Notes: a model not told the origin generated them from the letters alone. Shown: positions 11,996 through 24,602, numbered from the stretch's first letter. The stretch: 64,000 bases of DNA from Dysidea avara (GCF_963678975.1 NC_089276.1:32797716-32861715), one strand, 5' to 3'. Program-made: numbers and translations.

Positions 11996-12480
11996 TACTT
12001 ACTATAGGCTACCACATCAGGATGCGTGCTCTACTCTTCATTCGAGATGTGCCTGGATGAGCTTCATGTAGTTCCTCCAACAGTGGCTTTCTCTCTGAGG
12101 GTGGAATAACCATTCGGCTTCCCACAACATATATTAATCAGTCGTGGACAATTCATCTCTTTTAGATTGTAGTTTAGCTGGAACACTTGTTGACCAACCA
12201 AACTGACGTAGTGGTAGACCTTCGACAGCAATGAGTCACTGCATGTGCAAGTACGAATCTGGGAAACTGTAATTGGTGTAGAGTCTATCTTTCCTAACAT
12301 CAAAACTACCTCAGCTGGAACTGGTGTGCTCTCAGGACAGTCAGGTAGAGGTAAACGGCTTAATGCATCAGCATTACAATGAGCTTTACCTGGATGGTCT
12401 ATACACATACATAGACAATGTCCCATCTTTAAATGCATTGTGAGACCATAGTTGAAAGTGACTTGTTAGGATTGAACAAT

Positions 12481-13303
12481 GTTTGTAAAGTTTTATGATC
12501 AGTATACATGGTAAACTGAAGTAGGAATGGAACTTATTAATCCCAAACACTTAAAAAAGTCCTTCTCACTGTATATGTGAGTATTTCTGCTCTGGTTTGG
12601 ATAGCGTGAGTGAGGCATATGTTAAAATTTCCCGCAGTTGTACACAACTCTCCACTTCTTCAACTGAGATTCATGAGGCCAATCAAAATTTTCACCAAAC
12701 ATTTCCTAGGGGAAGCCATATAAGTACAATGTCCCTTCCCCGAACTTATAATGGAGCTAAATCATATGTGTCTTTTGTTGACACCTTTGCGATCATCTGG
12801 TAGGCTGAAATGTTTAACTTTCTTGAGAAAAAATATCACTTTTAATTTTTAGCTGTTTTTCAGGATCCATCTGAACTTGTACATACTATATAGTAAGACA
12901 CTAAAGAGCAAAAAAATAAAATAAAAATAAAATAAATGGTCACAGCCTGAGATTGCCAAAAGTTCATAAAAAGTCTGTAGATTATTTTGGTTCACATGCA
13001 AAGAAGACAAAAAGTTCCAAAAGGTTCATACATTATTTCAGGTTCACAAACAAGACAAAGAGTTCATAAATCTGTGAACTTTATTCACAACATGGCAACA
13101 CTGGGATCAAGGGCCTGGATATGTAGGGTTTCCACTGCATAATAGAAAAATGCCTCTTTGTTGTTTCTGGTGATTTTAGATTGATAAAATAAAACCAATA
13201 GTCCTAATTTATTATTGAGAAACGACATTCTCATTTGGTGTGGCCTAATAGCTATATTGGATGTTTTCGTGCATGCTACACAGTTTGTGTCTTGCAGAGG
13301 TTT
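12481..13303. other. Non-coding spacer
   Basis: A partial copy of the 300-bp dispersed repeat (about 12660-12830) is followed by low-complexity AT-rich sequence with several 'gttcataaa' phrases also seen near 2590-2610. No gene is seen. Confidence 0.4.
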
Positions 13304-14830
13304 TCAGGTTGGTTGTTCATAAATGATTACATAAATGTACTTGTGCAGTAAATGATCAATGAAATTTATCAGAATTAACTCGTATTCAAATTCACTGCTC
13401 AAATGGCTTTGGCTATTTATTGCACGCCATAAGGCAATATGGACTGGGTCACTGATGTTGAGGTATTTGTTAAAACTACCCTCGAACTGCTCAATAGTCC
13501 AACTGTCCTCACCAAATACTGTAGTGAAGAAAGTCTTGTAGATCTTTGCAATATTTTTTCCTTGTGCACCTGAAGACATTCTTTGGATTGTCAGACTTCC
13601 AAATTTTCCCATATCACTAGCAAACATTCTTCCCCAGTTATTATGAACCTGAAACTGTTTTAAACTTGTCAGGGTAGATGCACAGTCCGTCAAGTAATTC
13701 CAGAACTTTTCTGAACTATATTCTTTGTAGTCAATAAAATGTGTGAATACTTTTTCGACTCGAACCATCACACCAAAGTATTTCCCACCATCATATTTGA
13801 CTCTACTATCACGCTTCAATTTTTGCAAATATTGTTCACTCTCTTCAACTGTCCTTCTGCTGGGCAGTAGCCCTACAGCAACCGTGTTGTCATTGGTTAG
13901 TTTAACATCTTTTAAATTCACTCTCCCACTCCGTATGCCCTTCCAATGAGAAAATATAACTGTAACACTATTGGGAAGGTAGGAGCCAAGTATGTGTTGT
14001 GTAAATGTGGTCACAGCCATTGGAGATGAATTAGCAAATATGATATACACTTTACGAACAAACTTAAATCCTTCCTTTTTAAAATACGACATTGCTTCAC
14101 CTGGAAATTCAATTCCAACACATTCTTGTGAGTTAGTATTACTACTAGGATTATCGATAACATTGACTACAGTATCTTTAACCGAATTACGTCGGTTTGA
14201 TTTTGGTGTTGTAACAACTACAAGAATAGTCTCTCTGGAAGCATGTGCTATGAAGTCTTCCCAAGACACTAGCTCTGAACTTTTTCTCTTTGATGATTGC
14301 TCATTCCAGAAATCCCTGTCATAGAGGTCACCAAATCTTGCTGGATGTGACAGTCCAGCAACCATTGGTTCAAATGACATCCCATAATTCATAAAAAATG
14401 GTTCTACAACCTTCATTCCAGCAGTATTAGCCCAATACTGTAGCCCCCACAGGTTCCTGGCAGCTGCTGTCTGTTGTTCATATAGTCGATAAGGTAAAAC
14501 GTAACCGTATGATGCTTTATGAGACAACACATCTTTGTTAGGAGTTAAACTTTTACCTTCAATGTTACTATTGCTACTAAAGTTATCTGTTACTCCATTG
14601 CCAACCATCTCTTGCAGTTTACTGTCATCATAGGTATCAGTCTCTTGCAGTGCCTTCTTGGGAGTATGTTCAATTACAACTTCTCTAATATAATGTCTAT
14701 TATTAAACGTGTAGTCCTTGTTAGCTACCGGTTGCTGGTTGTATGGACTATAGTACGAGTTATATACTAAACCACCAATAATAATGTTTGTTAGTAGGAA
14801 GATGACAGTGATACAGTAGCAAGTTATCAA
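13304..14830 (-). pseudogene. Truncated paralogue of the type II membrane protein
   Basis: An inverted copy of the gene at 6700-8265, differing by about a dozen substitutions over 460 residues. Two changes argue against full function. The position of the start ATG reads ATA (TTG-ATA-ACT against TTG-ATG-ACT), so translation would need an upstream exon. The duplication breakpoint near 13436 also replaces the last 56 residues, including the VGGGSTFQQV motif, with about 43 unrelated residues ending in YEQPT. The acceptor-like tttatacag upstream is retained. Apart from these changes the frame is uninterrupted, so the duplication is young or the product is still tolerated. It could be a novel shorter isoform if transcribed. 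Confidence 0.8.
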
Positions 14831-17800
14831 ATTGTTTGTAAATTTTGTCTTTACCCTGTATAAACATAGTATGTTTTAGTCATTCAAATAAACATCAAAT
14901 TGCAATACAAATGCATGCATTCAGAACTATAACACAAAAGCAAGCAATTACAGCATACAATGGAGTGTTCAAGACATAAAGTATTAATCATACAGTAAAG
15001 ACATATTGGGTCCACCTCAAAACAAAAGGGCACTCACCAAAATGTTATCACTAAAAACCACTATATCAACATTCTCCAGCTTTTATGGAAGAGTCTTAGT
15101 GCTTCTAAATTAACTTTATTGTTCAATTTAAGAAAACCTGTACAGAAGCACCAATATTGAATCACAAAAATTGTGCAAAAATCCATTTTTTGCTCTGCCT
15201 GCCAGTCCACAGTTATAAGCTAGAGAGGCTAAATGACTCAATGTGTACAGACCACACCACTTAATTGTCTTATTACCGTATAGCGGGTTATTTACGAAAA
15301 CATAAATTTGCATCAATCACAATTATGAAGATACATGAATGTTTGTCAAAACTGGCTTACTGAAAGAATAACCCCATCCCTGTGTACTGGAGAGGAGATT
15401 GGGGGAATCTCCAGTGAAGCAAATTTATACTGGCTCGATCATGCTTGATGGTATCTAGTTAGCTATCTACCATAGATTCTAGAGCAGACGGCATCAATTC
15501 ACATTCTGGATCACCTGTTTTCTGGTTATTGGCACAGTAATGCCACAGTTTACCCATTATTATCAGTAATACAGAGCTAATTAAATTTGAGGAATATACA
15601 AGCGTATCGCCGAAAGTTGGACCGTTGCTTTCACTTGTGGGAATTTATTTTTGAAGAACAACCGGATGTGGGAATTTATTTTCGAATAGAAGGGCCTCTT
15701 CGAAATATCTAAAAATTAAAACACATTGAAAATTACCAGCTATGTATACAGTACCAAGGCATGTCAATAACGCTCAGAACAGAGGCTCAATTAAGTCACC
15801 AGTGAGATCAAGACACTCTAATAAAGCAGACACTCTAACACAACAGTCATGTACGATAATCTGCAGTAATGGAATAGTAACACGTGTACACCATAGCTAT
15901 AACAAAAAGTTAACAGTGCATTTTAAAAATTATTATTTAAAACTGATGTAGAGAACCAAGTGATAAAACTAGAGATAAACACAGGAAAATTTGGTAATTT
16001 TCCCACATAGCTACATTATCATCATTAATTTCACTCCTATATCACTTGGGTTCCTACTTGGTTAAAAAATAAGGATTTTACATACACTACTGTAGTACTA
16101 TATAGCAAGTAATAATCTCAATCATAAAAATAAAAAATAGTAAAACAAGGAACAAGGAACAAGTGAGGTCTCCTATACATCTGTAGATATACTAGTAGAC
16201 ATCACATCCCTAATTCAGTCATAGTACTGAAGTAGGGAATAAGTGCTCACTACTATATGTGCAGGAATAGGTGACCTCCCTTGTTCCTTGTTTTACTACT
16301 TTTTTTTTACTTTATGAACACTAATCAAAATTAAAATTCCCTTTTTAAACATAATTACGACTGGTGAACTAGCACATACTGTATCAATCAAAAGAAGGAA
16401 TGGCACTAGACAATGTAGACATAGCATAAAGTTAATTTAGCATCTAAACACACGTCCCAACTATCATCTACTGAAGAGTTAAGTGGCCATTATGCTTTGT
16501 TTTCAGCTATGTTCAGTCCCATTACACAGCATTACAAACAAAGAATAGTACAAGAAGCACATGCACAGATCATGACAGATGCCTATTAGAATACCACAGT
16601 ACATACAATACATACATCATGGAGTTTTCCTCTTTTGTGTCCTATTTCTTTTTGCAAACAGCACAAGGTGTCCATTTTTGCAGTAGCACATATTTGGCTT
16701 CCCTGTACTGAATATCATGTATAGTAAGGTACGTCCATATTTTTCATAGTGGCTGGATTGATTGCAGGGGGGGCTGAAGTGACATCTAACATTGCAAAAA
16801 TAAACCCATAGTCTTAGCTGCCATCAAGTGGTGCATGCTTACATGAAGGTATCATAGTCAGTCAGCAGAAAATTTCACTAAATATATACGATATGTATAT
16901 ATTTTTTTAACTTTGTAGCAACCAACTTATTGAAAGCATTTACCATACAGTAACAGTGGGAACTTCAGCTAAGAGAGATAACTATTATTCTTGCCCATCA
17001 TCCCTATAAAACAATTCAGATAACAGCTAATGTCAGTAAGCACATAATACACTTGGTGTCCCCTCGCATTTAGCTTGGTCTTTATTACAAACAATGCAAC
17101 AAAAGACTGAAACTGGGGGAGTCAGTGGGTGGCCCATTGACTTGGATAGTAAGCCGCAGATGTGATCCAGGGATGCACTAAACCTACATTTCAGGCCTAT
17201 TAATTGATTGTGTTATAGCAGGCAACAGCAAAAGGTAATAAAGCTTTGTTCATAAACACTGTTAAATGAATGCACAAGCTGGGCATGACTTCAACTGGAT
17301 GATTTGAAACATTGTTCACTGTGCAGTGACATTGAAAACTAACAAGAATTGTATATACATGGATAATATGAAAATGTTTACTGTATGGGGGGGAGAGGGG
17401 TTGATGGGTGAAACTTTCACGGATTTCATGTCTCATTGCCTAAATTTGGTAATCAGCTGCAGCTATTATCAGTGAAATCATCATCATTACTCCATCATTA
17501 CAATGTTTGATGATGGTATGAAGTAATAATCTGACTTGCTTACATATTGTAGGCAGGCAGTCTAGATGGGGTTGAATCTCAATGTCCGGGAGAAAACTGT
17601 AACCCTTTCACTTCGTAAGAGTAATGGGATACTACTCTAATAAAACAGTCAGCTAAGTTTAGGATTTTAATCAATATTGAGCCACCTGTCCACATCAGTT
17701 TTCTGATCTGAAATATCAACAATAAGATTATACATGCACCACATAATTCTAGCCTTGCATGTAGCTTATATATTCCTTGTGGCTCACTTATAAGGAATGT

Positions 17801-17969
17801 GCTTAAATGATTAAGTACTTTCAGCAGGTGCCACCATACTTTGCTCTACTGTGAATGCTTAACCAGAACAGTTTGCTTGCCTTTTACTGCAAAAGTTTAG
17901 CCAATCAAAACTTTCCTCCTATCTGATATCTTCTCTGTGCTTTTAAGGGGCATGTTATTCGTACTAGTA

Positions 17970-18121
17970 ATAGCATGGGTAGCAGTGAAATTTGGGATAA
18001 ATACCACGAGTGTTGTATTGGAAATGGAGATAAATTTCACGAGGCGAAGCCGAGTGAAATTTGCCATTTCCAATACAACACGAGTGATATTTATCCCAAA
18101 TTTCACTGCTACCCATGCTAT
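17970..18121. repeat. Near-perfect foldback palindrome, arms about 68 bp
   Basis: The arms run from atagcatgggtagcagtg to its complement cactgctacccatgctat around a short centre with GAGGCGAAGCC. Both strands encode similar spurious peptides because of the symmetry. A further outer inverted pair (ttaataccatac near 18128; gtatggtattaa near 18575) brackets the neighbouring MITE. Confidence 0.85.
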
Positions 18122-18177
18122 TCCCAGTTAATACCATACTCGCTGCATATACCCATGCTGTGCATTAGCGTTGCTAT

Positions 18178-18409
18178 GTAAGGTAAATGCGGGTATTTCC
18201 GGACAGCGTACAATTCCGGACACTTTGGTACCTTTATCAAGCTAGCCGAGGAACGAAACAACGGATTGCCTTGAAATTTCTGCTGTGAATAGCTATTCTT
18301 ATAGGGATTATAAAAATCGAAAAGTGTGTTCTAGTTGATTCATTCTTGGGTGCTATACACGAAGTGTCCGGAATTGTGCGCTGTCCGGAAATACCCGCAT
18401 TTACCTTAC
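18178..18409. mobile_element. 232-bp MITE with about 50-bp terminal inverted repeats
   Basis: The left end GTAAGGTAAATGCGGGTATT is mirrored at 18409, and symmetry extends through 'ccggacagcg..caattccggacac' for about 50 bp on each side. It is nested between the halves of a larger foldback. No coding capacity; superfamily not determined, since the flanking duplication is unclear. Confidence 0.8.
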
Positions 18410-20399
18410 ACAATTTGTCACTACGTACTAAACACGCGTCAACACTAATTGGCGCTACATTGTTAACATAAATTCTAGCCAATGAAATTGCAATTACAAC
18501 TTTTCACTGCTACCAGTGAAATACGAGATAAATTTCACTGCTACTATTGAGACTTTTGTATGGGCAGTGAAACAGGTATGGTATTAAAGCACTGAATGAT
18601 TGAAATACTCTAATAAAGCAGTCACATAACTGCTTTAAGCTCTACGCACTTCCCCTTTTCAAAATATACATTCCAGTAATGATCCTTCCCATTGCCACCA
18701 TCAGAAGTCATTATAATCAATGTCACATAAACACTGTAAACAGGTCTCTGACCTTGAACGTATGGGTTAACAACGTTTAATTCGAGTGTCAAGACAACAG
18801 GTATTTACGACCCCACACAATCAAATAGTCACAACTCATACACTAGAAAAGTACCAAGTCACAGGTCAATACTTTACACTGAATACAGAAACACCAACAT
18901 CCAGAATCAAAATTAATTCAACTAGTTAAGATACATTTGAAGTTGTTACAAGATATTAAACTTGCAAATGTTGGACTACATACTTAGTAATACAAATAGT
19001 TTGAAATTTTAAGTGCATGCAATTAGGGATCATAGAAATAAAAAGTTATGAAACAAGGGAGGTCACCTACACTTGCAGATATACTAGTGGACATTTAATC
19101 CCTGTACCCATGTCTGAGTTATGGATTAATTGCCCATTAGTATATCTATTCGTATATACTTTCTATGCCTGATACTTAATATTCTACTATACTTGTTTGT
19201 TTGCCTTTTTGCATAATTGACTGGTGAACCAGCACACACCACATCAAAAGAAAGAATGGCACCTGACTTCATATTACTGAACATGTGCCCATTGGTGAAA
19301 TGGCCATTACACTACGTTTTCAGTTACCTGTGTGTTGAGCCTGTTACACAGTGATATACAAGTAAAGGACAATATGCAAAGTGCCTCTGTAATCAATCCA
19401 GTCATTACAGAAACTACAGACAGTTTCCATTACACTTGTAGGGTAGTCTACCCTACAAGTGTTAGCCATCATGTGCTGCCACAAATCAACATCTTGCACT
19501 GTCAACAAGAAGAAATCGGACACAAAGGACACAGATAACTCCATGATAAACACATTGTATGTACTGCAGTATGCCAAAGGCACCTGTAGGGCTGAAGCAA
19601 CATCTAACAGTGAAAACATCATGCCTATAGCCTTATTCATTATTGAGTTACGTATGCTTGTCTGAAGGCATCAGGCAGGCAGGAAGTTAGTCAGTCAGCA
19701 GTAAATTATGCAAAATAAAAATAAAAAATCATTTTTTGTGGATTACCAAAATGTGGGAAAACCAGTCTTATTAGATTAGATTTTTCACCAAGAACACAAA
19801 GCTGCATAAACAAACTACCAAATTTCATTATTGGACTTGAATGGTTTTCTTTTGCTGGCTGCTTATCCCATACACAGTGGTGATCTGTATGAGTGGTCTG
19901 GGGCCCTAATGGAGCTCAAGCCAACCTATAGAGATGGCTGTACAGTTCCGTGGTGCTGAATAAAGACCTGTGCTATAAATGTACTTTCATTTTAGCCAGT
20001 TTTGAGACTAGAATGGCCCATAACTTGGCCTAATTCACCCCTACACTTTTCTCTTTAACTTTTAAACAGCCTCTTGTCCCGCCACCCATCCCTTTTGGAG
20101 CTCGCCTGATAGTCAACATCAAGTTAAAATTATCTAAAATGGCAATAAACTTAGCTGTTGACTACTTGCACAGCAGATGCTCTGAAAAGTAAGGAATTAA
20201 TTTTGGTGTAAAATGTATGAAAATTTGGTACACGTTAAAACCGGCACTTCTCAATAGACGATAAGACCGGTTTTCCCAGACTAGGTCACAAATTTAGTAA
20301 TATTGTAATTTTTGCGGAAGACCTTTTCCATGGGGGTGAAACATCGATCTCTAGTTTGTTCCATACAACTTGTACATAGGCTGTAATTTTGTGCTGTGG

Positions 20400-21916
20400 A
20401 AGGCTAAACCATTTGTGTACATCTGACCATCAATTCTATTATCTAATTCATATACCACATGAGCTAATGCATGCAATAAATGTTATGTGTACACTGGTAG
20501 AAGGTACAGGTGTAAATGTATAGGCAATGAAATAAAGCAAAGAAAAGGACTTAGCTCTTCAGTGAATCAACTGGTACATGGTAGTTTGTATGCATAGGAT
20601 TACTAAAGGCTTATGAAGTTAAAAGTAAAACTGCTATAGTACATGGATGTTAAACTGAGTCCTAAGAAAGCAACTAAAAACAGAAAAGTATATGTCTCAA
20701 AAGGATAACATTTCAGCCAACCAGATAAGTTTTGCAGTAAAGATGTCAGAGAAGATGTGTGGTTTAGCTCCACTGCAAGTTTGGGAAATGGTCAAACAAC
20801 TAATAGGCTATGCATGCTCATGGCTTCCTACAGGAAATGTATATTGTAGCTTCCTACAGCAATTATGGTGAAAACTGATCATGATTGGTCATAAATATTA
20901 TGTTGGAGATTTGAATTTTTATTAGCGGGTCAAGCAGTACTACAAACTGAGCCACATATAGTGAAATCCATCCTTGCATGTACATGTTTATGAGGGCTCG
21001 ACATTAACATGCATATAATGATATTATAAACCTTCTAAAAGGGTTCATTAAAGACTTCAAAAAGACTTCTGTATGAGCTGGCCACTTTCTAGACCTCCAG
21101 ATTGTTACCAACCACATTGAAAATTCTTCCATTAAATTCTACAAAAGGAAATATTGTACTTTTTGATAAGCTGCAGTTCCATAAACAACTACATAATATC
21201 TAATCCCCTTGGCAGTGTCAGCATATTATAGCCTCATGATTTTTTGGATGAAAGTTGTCAACCTCAGAATACATATATAATTTTCAAAAAATATCAGTTC
21301 ATAAGGCATGCTCCCAGACCCCTTAGATTCAAGCATGAGTGCAACAGAAAATGTGGAAACCAGTCACCAAATTCCTGGAGCCACTTTGATACTAAACCAC
21401 CTGTAATAATGGTTAATTGCTGTGATTCCTCAGGATTGGTGCATGTTTCCAGCCTTGACACTGCTTGAAGGTTCTTAGTTTACTAATTTGTTAAGATGCC
21501 TTACTGTAGTTATACTGATAGTAAAGTGTCAGTAAACTTAAGTATATGGAACATAATTATTTTACTAAGTTTTAAACTCTCAGTAAAACATCAGTGAATG
21601 CGGGTTTACTGAAAAACTACTAAAATAACAAACAATTAACTGTTCCATATACTGGGGATATACTACTGTAGTAAACTAAGATACTTCAAGCAGTGTGACA
21701 TATATCAACAAAGTGTTTGAGGTGTTGAATCAGGTATCCAAATTGCTTAGGATGGTGGGACCTTCACTTTGTGTAGGTATACAGGAGACATTGGAGCTGA
21801 CAAATGATACAACACGTGTAGCAACTTCAATACTCACATGGCCAAACAACTGAAACCCACGATACAACTACCGAGTAGTGTGAAATGCCCCCGCCTTACA
21901 TTTTACAATAAAAGCA
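20400..21916 (+). repeat. Block B, copy 2
   Basis: Direct copy of 8258-9458, beginning aaggctaaaccattt. It carries a 234-bp MITE absent from copy 1 and a roughly 90-bp inverted segment at about 21781-21869. The 20-residue-scale ORFs here are not conserved between copies, so it is non-coding. Confidence 0.85.
21461..21694. mobile_element. MITE present only in block B copy 2
   Basis: The termini CTGCTTGAAG and CTTCAAGCAG are followed inward by CTTAGTTTACTA and its complement. The flanks read TTGACA and TGTGACA. The paralogous site at about 9265 (ccttgacagcaacaaag) is an empty site, so this is an insertion after the duplication. Confidence 0.8.
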
Positions 21917-24439
21917 AGAGTTGATTAACTCCTCTAATATTATAAGAAACTAGTTGGGTTTCTGTGGTTTCATTCCTTTTAGATTTAGCTTACTGGAAAC
22001 TTTATTATATTGAGCGTCTGTCATACAACTATATACCTATATACCATGTACGTGTACTGTGTTTCCAGTACTGTGACACAAATTGCTACACTACTCATCA
22101 ATAAGTATCAGTTCAGCTACTTGTAGAAATAGGAACCAGTAAAATGGCTGGACTGGATTGGCATTGATACACCACATTACAAAACTGTCTACCAATGAAT
22201 TAAAGTCAAGACAGACAGTAAATTGTTTCTTGGACACAGTATATACTCAGTTCCTTCCATGTTACAATTGTGCACCTGTGGCATTGAACCATTTATGCCC
22301 CATTATATATTCCCATAGCACATAACAGTTAACACGCCCATTAGGTTTGTAGCTATCTAATTTGTAAACAGGCATCATGTTTAATCAAATGTGAACCTCA
22401 TTGGCATAATTCCAACTATTACTTAAAATCTTCAATTTAATGGATTTTAAGTAAAAACAAAAAGCACTTCAAATAGTTATGTGGCATCAAAATACACTCC
22501 TTTATAAGGGAAGTGTTGATAATGAAAATAAAGCCTTGGTATGGCTTCCTTACATAAATAGGATAGCTACCTGCGCTTATAAAACAATAGCATTACAACA
22601 TGTCCTTAAATGATCTCAATACACCACTACGCGTAGGGACCCGCCGATTATGTTCATAATTTTACCTATTATGCTATGCTGCACTGCTCAAAAATTCACC
22701 TATTATGCTTAAATTAATGCTCAATATTTACCTATTATGCTCAATTATGCTCAATGTCCATGCCTTAGTTCATATGCTTTGCTACTAGTTTAACACTGTA
22801 TAGAAAGAAAAAAATGAGTGGCTGGAACACAAATAATAAATTCTTGCTGCATGCCTGCATGTAAGAGAAAAGATCGATATACTCTAATAGAACAGTCAGT
22901 TTGATGATTGTTCTATTAGAGTTACTGACTGCTCTATTAGAGTATATCGATCTTATTTTGCAATTGTCATTTTTCCAGCAAGAATTTACACTATCGTACA
23001 AATATTTAATATGCTGGCATTATGCTCAATGCTTTTAGGTACCTATTATGCTCAAAATTATCACAGCATTTCAGCTACCCTGATACGCGGCGCGTACATA
23101 CGTATCTAACGTCGTCTTTTTTTACTAGACGATATGAATACGCGAACGTCTATACCCTTCGTCTAAAAGCGTATCTGTCGTAATGGTACCACTCCTTTAG
23201 ACGAGGCTCGTATCGTGCCTCGTATCACGCGACGTCTACAGTCGTATAGTGCTAATAGATTATTCATTGTTCGCCATATAAGGGTACAACGATTATTGTT
23301 AATTATAGAATAGAGGTCAACTGATGGTACAACCATTAATTTTGCACAATTAAAATCGTTAAGTTATAGGTTCAATCTTTCTATCATCGCGGACTCTCGA
23401 AAGTGGCTGCATGCTGCTGTCCCGTGACAGTGAAAGTAGCTAGCTACATGTGTCGGCTTGTTCAGCTATAAACTGTAAGTATCTCTTGCTCATTATTGCC
23501 TGCAATGGTTTAAGAACAGTTAATATAAGCAACACATTGATCTTTTATTACCTGACTGAATCGAGCGCCACACAACAATTTTTTTGTTGCTGATAGCATA
23601 GTACAACTTCACCTGTATACATTAAAATAATAATTATGTAGCATATGTCGAATAGTACAAAATAGTTCAAGTGCATTAACTTTATGCATACTGTTTTGTC
23701 CATTATTGTTGTATTGTACTATACTTACAGGAAATGGACCAGTGTGCAGTTGCTGACAGAGAACATAGAAGAAACGAAGCACAATAACATGTGACAGAAG
23801 AATGACCCTGTGAAACTGAACTTTATTACAACTGAGACATGACCTGGATCAAATTTTACCTGTGCCAGAGCAATGATTCCTTTTCTTCAGACTGATGGAC
23901 TGCCCTTACCACCACCCCAGTACTGGCTAGAATTACACAAATCACTTGAGAGTGCCACATTCATGGTAACCTTAGAGTAGGCCAGTTCGACATTTGATGT
24001 TAACAGAGGACAAGTGGATGACCAATACGATAATCTCATAAGCACACTACAGGTGGAAATGAAATTGATTTACACCTGCTTTATATGAAAAACAACACAT
24101 AACACTCCAAATTTTTTTTGTACATACCTAATCCGAGATTTTTCAGTACACACAAAATTCCTTGAAGATGATCAACGCTGCATGTGTAGGCACAACTTTA
24201 AGTATAGCAGTCTAAAATCGTCCCTTTGTGGAACCAACATCATAGAACACATTTACCTGTAGGAAGACATTCAAGATTGCGGTCAACTGTTTATTTCTTC
24301 CGCGTCATGATTGGATGCCAATGTAAACCCTTCTTTGCTAGGAAATATTTCAACTTAAATTTACGTCTATTTTTACTTAAGTAATATGTAACATACAACA
24401 ACTGATCCACGCTGGCTCATGCCAATGCACGACACTTAC
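21917..24439. other. Gene-poor stretch with CpG-rich patch and possible small exons
   Basis: About 22625-23080 contains many 'acctattatgctcaa' phrases, a diverged simple array. About 23083-23270 is unusually CpG-rich, with repeated cgtcta and cgtatc words. On the plus strand two open segments look exon-like. One is 23891-23965, after cttttcttcag, reading TDGLPLPPPQYWLELHKSLE and ending before gtaacc. The other is about 24002-24047, with GQVDDQYDNLISTLQ, ending before gtggaa. Their phases do not join directly, so I do not call a gene. Confidence 0.3.
22869..22956. repeat. Inverted pair of the CTCTAATAGAG motif
   Basis: Two copies of the motif with its GATCGATATA leader face each other, giving an inverted repeat with arms of about 30 bp separated by about 20 bp. 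It may be a minimal foldback unit of the dispersed motif family. Confidence 0.8.
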
Positions 24440-24602
24440 GGTGTTCTGTCATCACACTGACCAGCGACTGCCCGGCGTGGAGTATCTCGTTTTGTATATC
24501 CGGCGTAACTACTACGCAACTACACAGCAACTCTTCCACTGTGTCATGGTTTCGATACCTTAGAAAGCAATTGACACATGTAGAGCTTACGTCGAGCCTC
24601 AT
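24440..24602 (-). CDS. Candidate first coding exon of an unidentified gene
   Basis: From ATG at 24602 the minus strand encodes about 54 residues (MRLDVSSTCVNCFLRYRNHD ... SLVSVMTEH), ending at a good donor (cacc|gtaagt, 24440/24439). Composition is protein-like, with CxxC and a helical tail, but I do not recognise a domain. Continuation exons at lower coordinates could not be joined: acceptors near 24258 and 24195 lead quickly to stops in the required phase. A plus-strand donor-like site (gaggaag|gtaact, about 24750) 150 bp upstream suggests a divergent promoter between this exon and the non-coding host gene to the right. Could be spurious. Confidence 0.35.

Larger units (their letters stand above)
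10371..12480 (-). pseudogene. Ty3/gypsy pol fragment: RNase H end, H2C2 zinc finger, integrase core (degenerate)
   Basis: Reading the minus strand from 12438, the frame shows the RNase H tail signature GKAHCNADALSRLPLP. Next come a zinc-finger/linker region with CLLWGSRLVIPPPGRKPLL (11434-11207), then KYCVPCQASRPASPSAPLQP (about 11190-11110), then the integrase core DNASIFISAEMKKFWLSNG...PYHPATNGLAEHAIQ (about 10940-10805). After a MITE the frame resumes as QTFKAHMDSGS (about 10421-10380). It carries many stops and frameshifts. The RNase H/zinc-finger stretch is present twice (about 12480-12060 and 11640-11200), so the remnant has an internal duplication with a dispersed repeat between the copies. 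It is dead and partial, with no LTRs identified. Confidence 0.85.
17515..18870. mobile_element. 1.35-kb insertion specific to the right arm
   Basis: The left arm reads straight from 'cagtgtaaag' to 'gacgatttcat' near 3995-4015. In the right arm the same two flanks are about 1.35 kb apart. The insert holds CTCTAATAAAACAGTCA-like motifs near both ends (about 17634 and 18604), a 152-bp palindrome and a nested MITE. It is probably a composite or nested non-autonomous element; no transposase is present. Confidence 0.65.
13436..19971 (-). repeat. Block A, inverted right arm
   Basis: Reverse-complement partner of 2978-8091. It is longer because of an insertion at about 17515-18870. The inner breakpoint is in the membrane-protein gene after 'cccagtccatattgc'. 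The outer one lies by 'gacctgtgc', matching 'caggtccttattcag' at 2978. Confidence 0.9.

Noticed and set aside
17897-18131. Similar small ORFs on both strands near 18 kb
   Set aside because: They arise from the near-perfect palindrome, which encodes nearly the same peptide on both strands.
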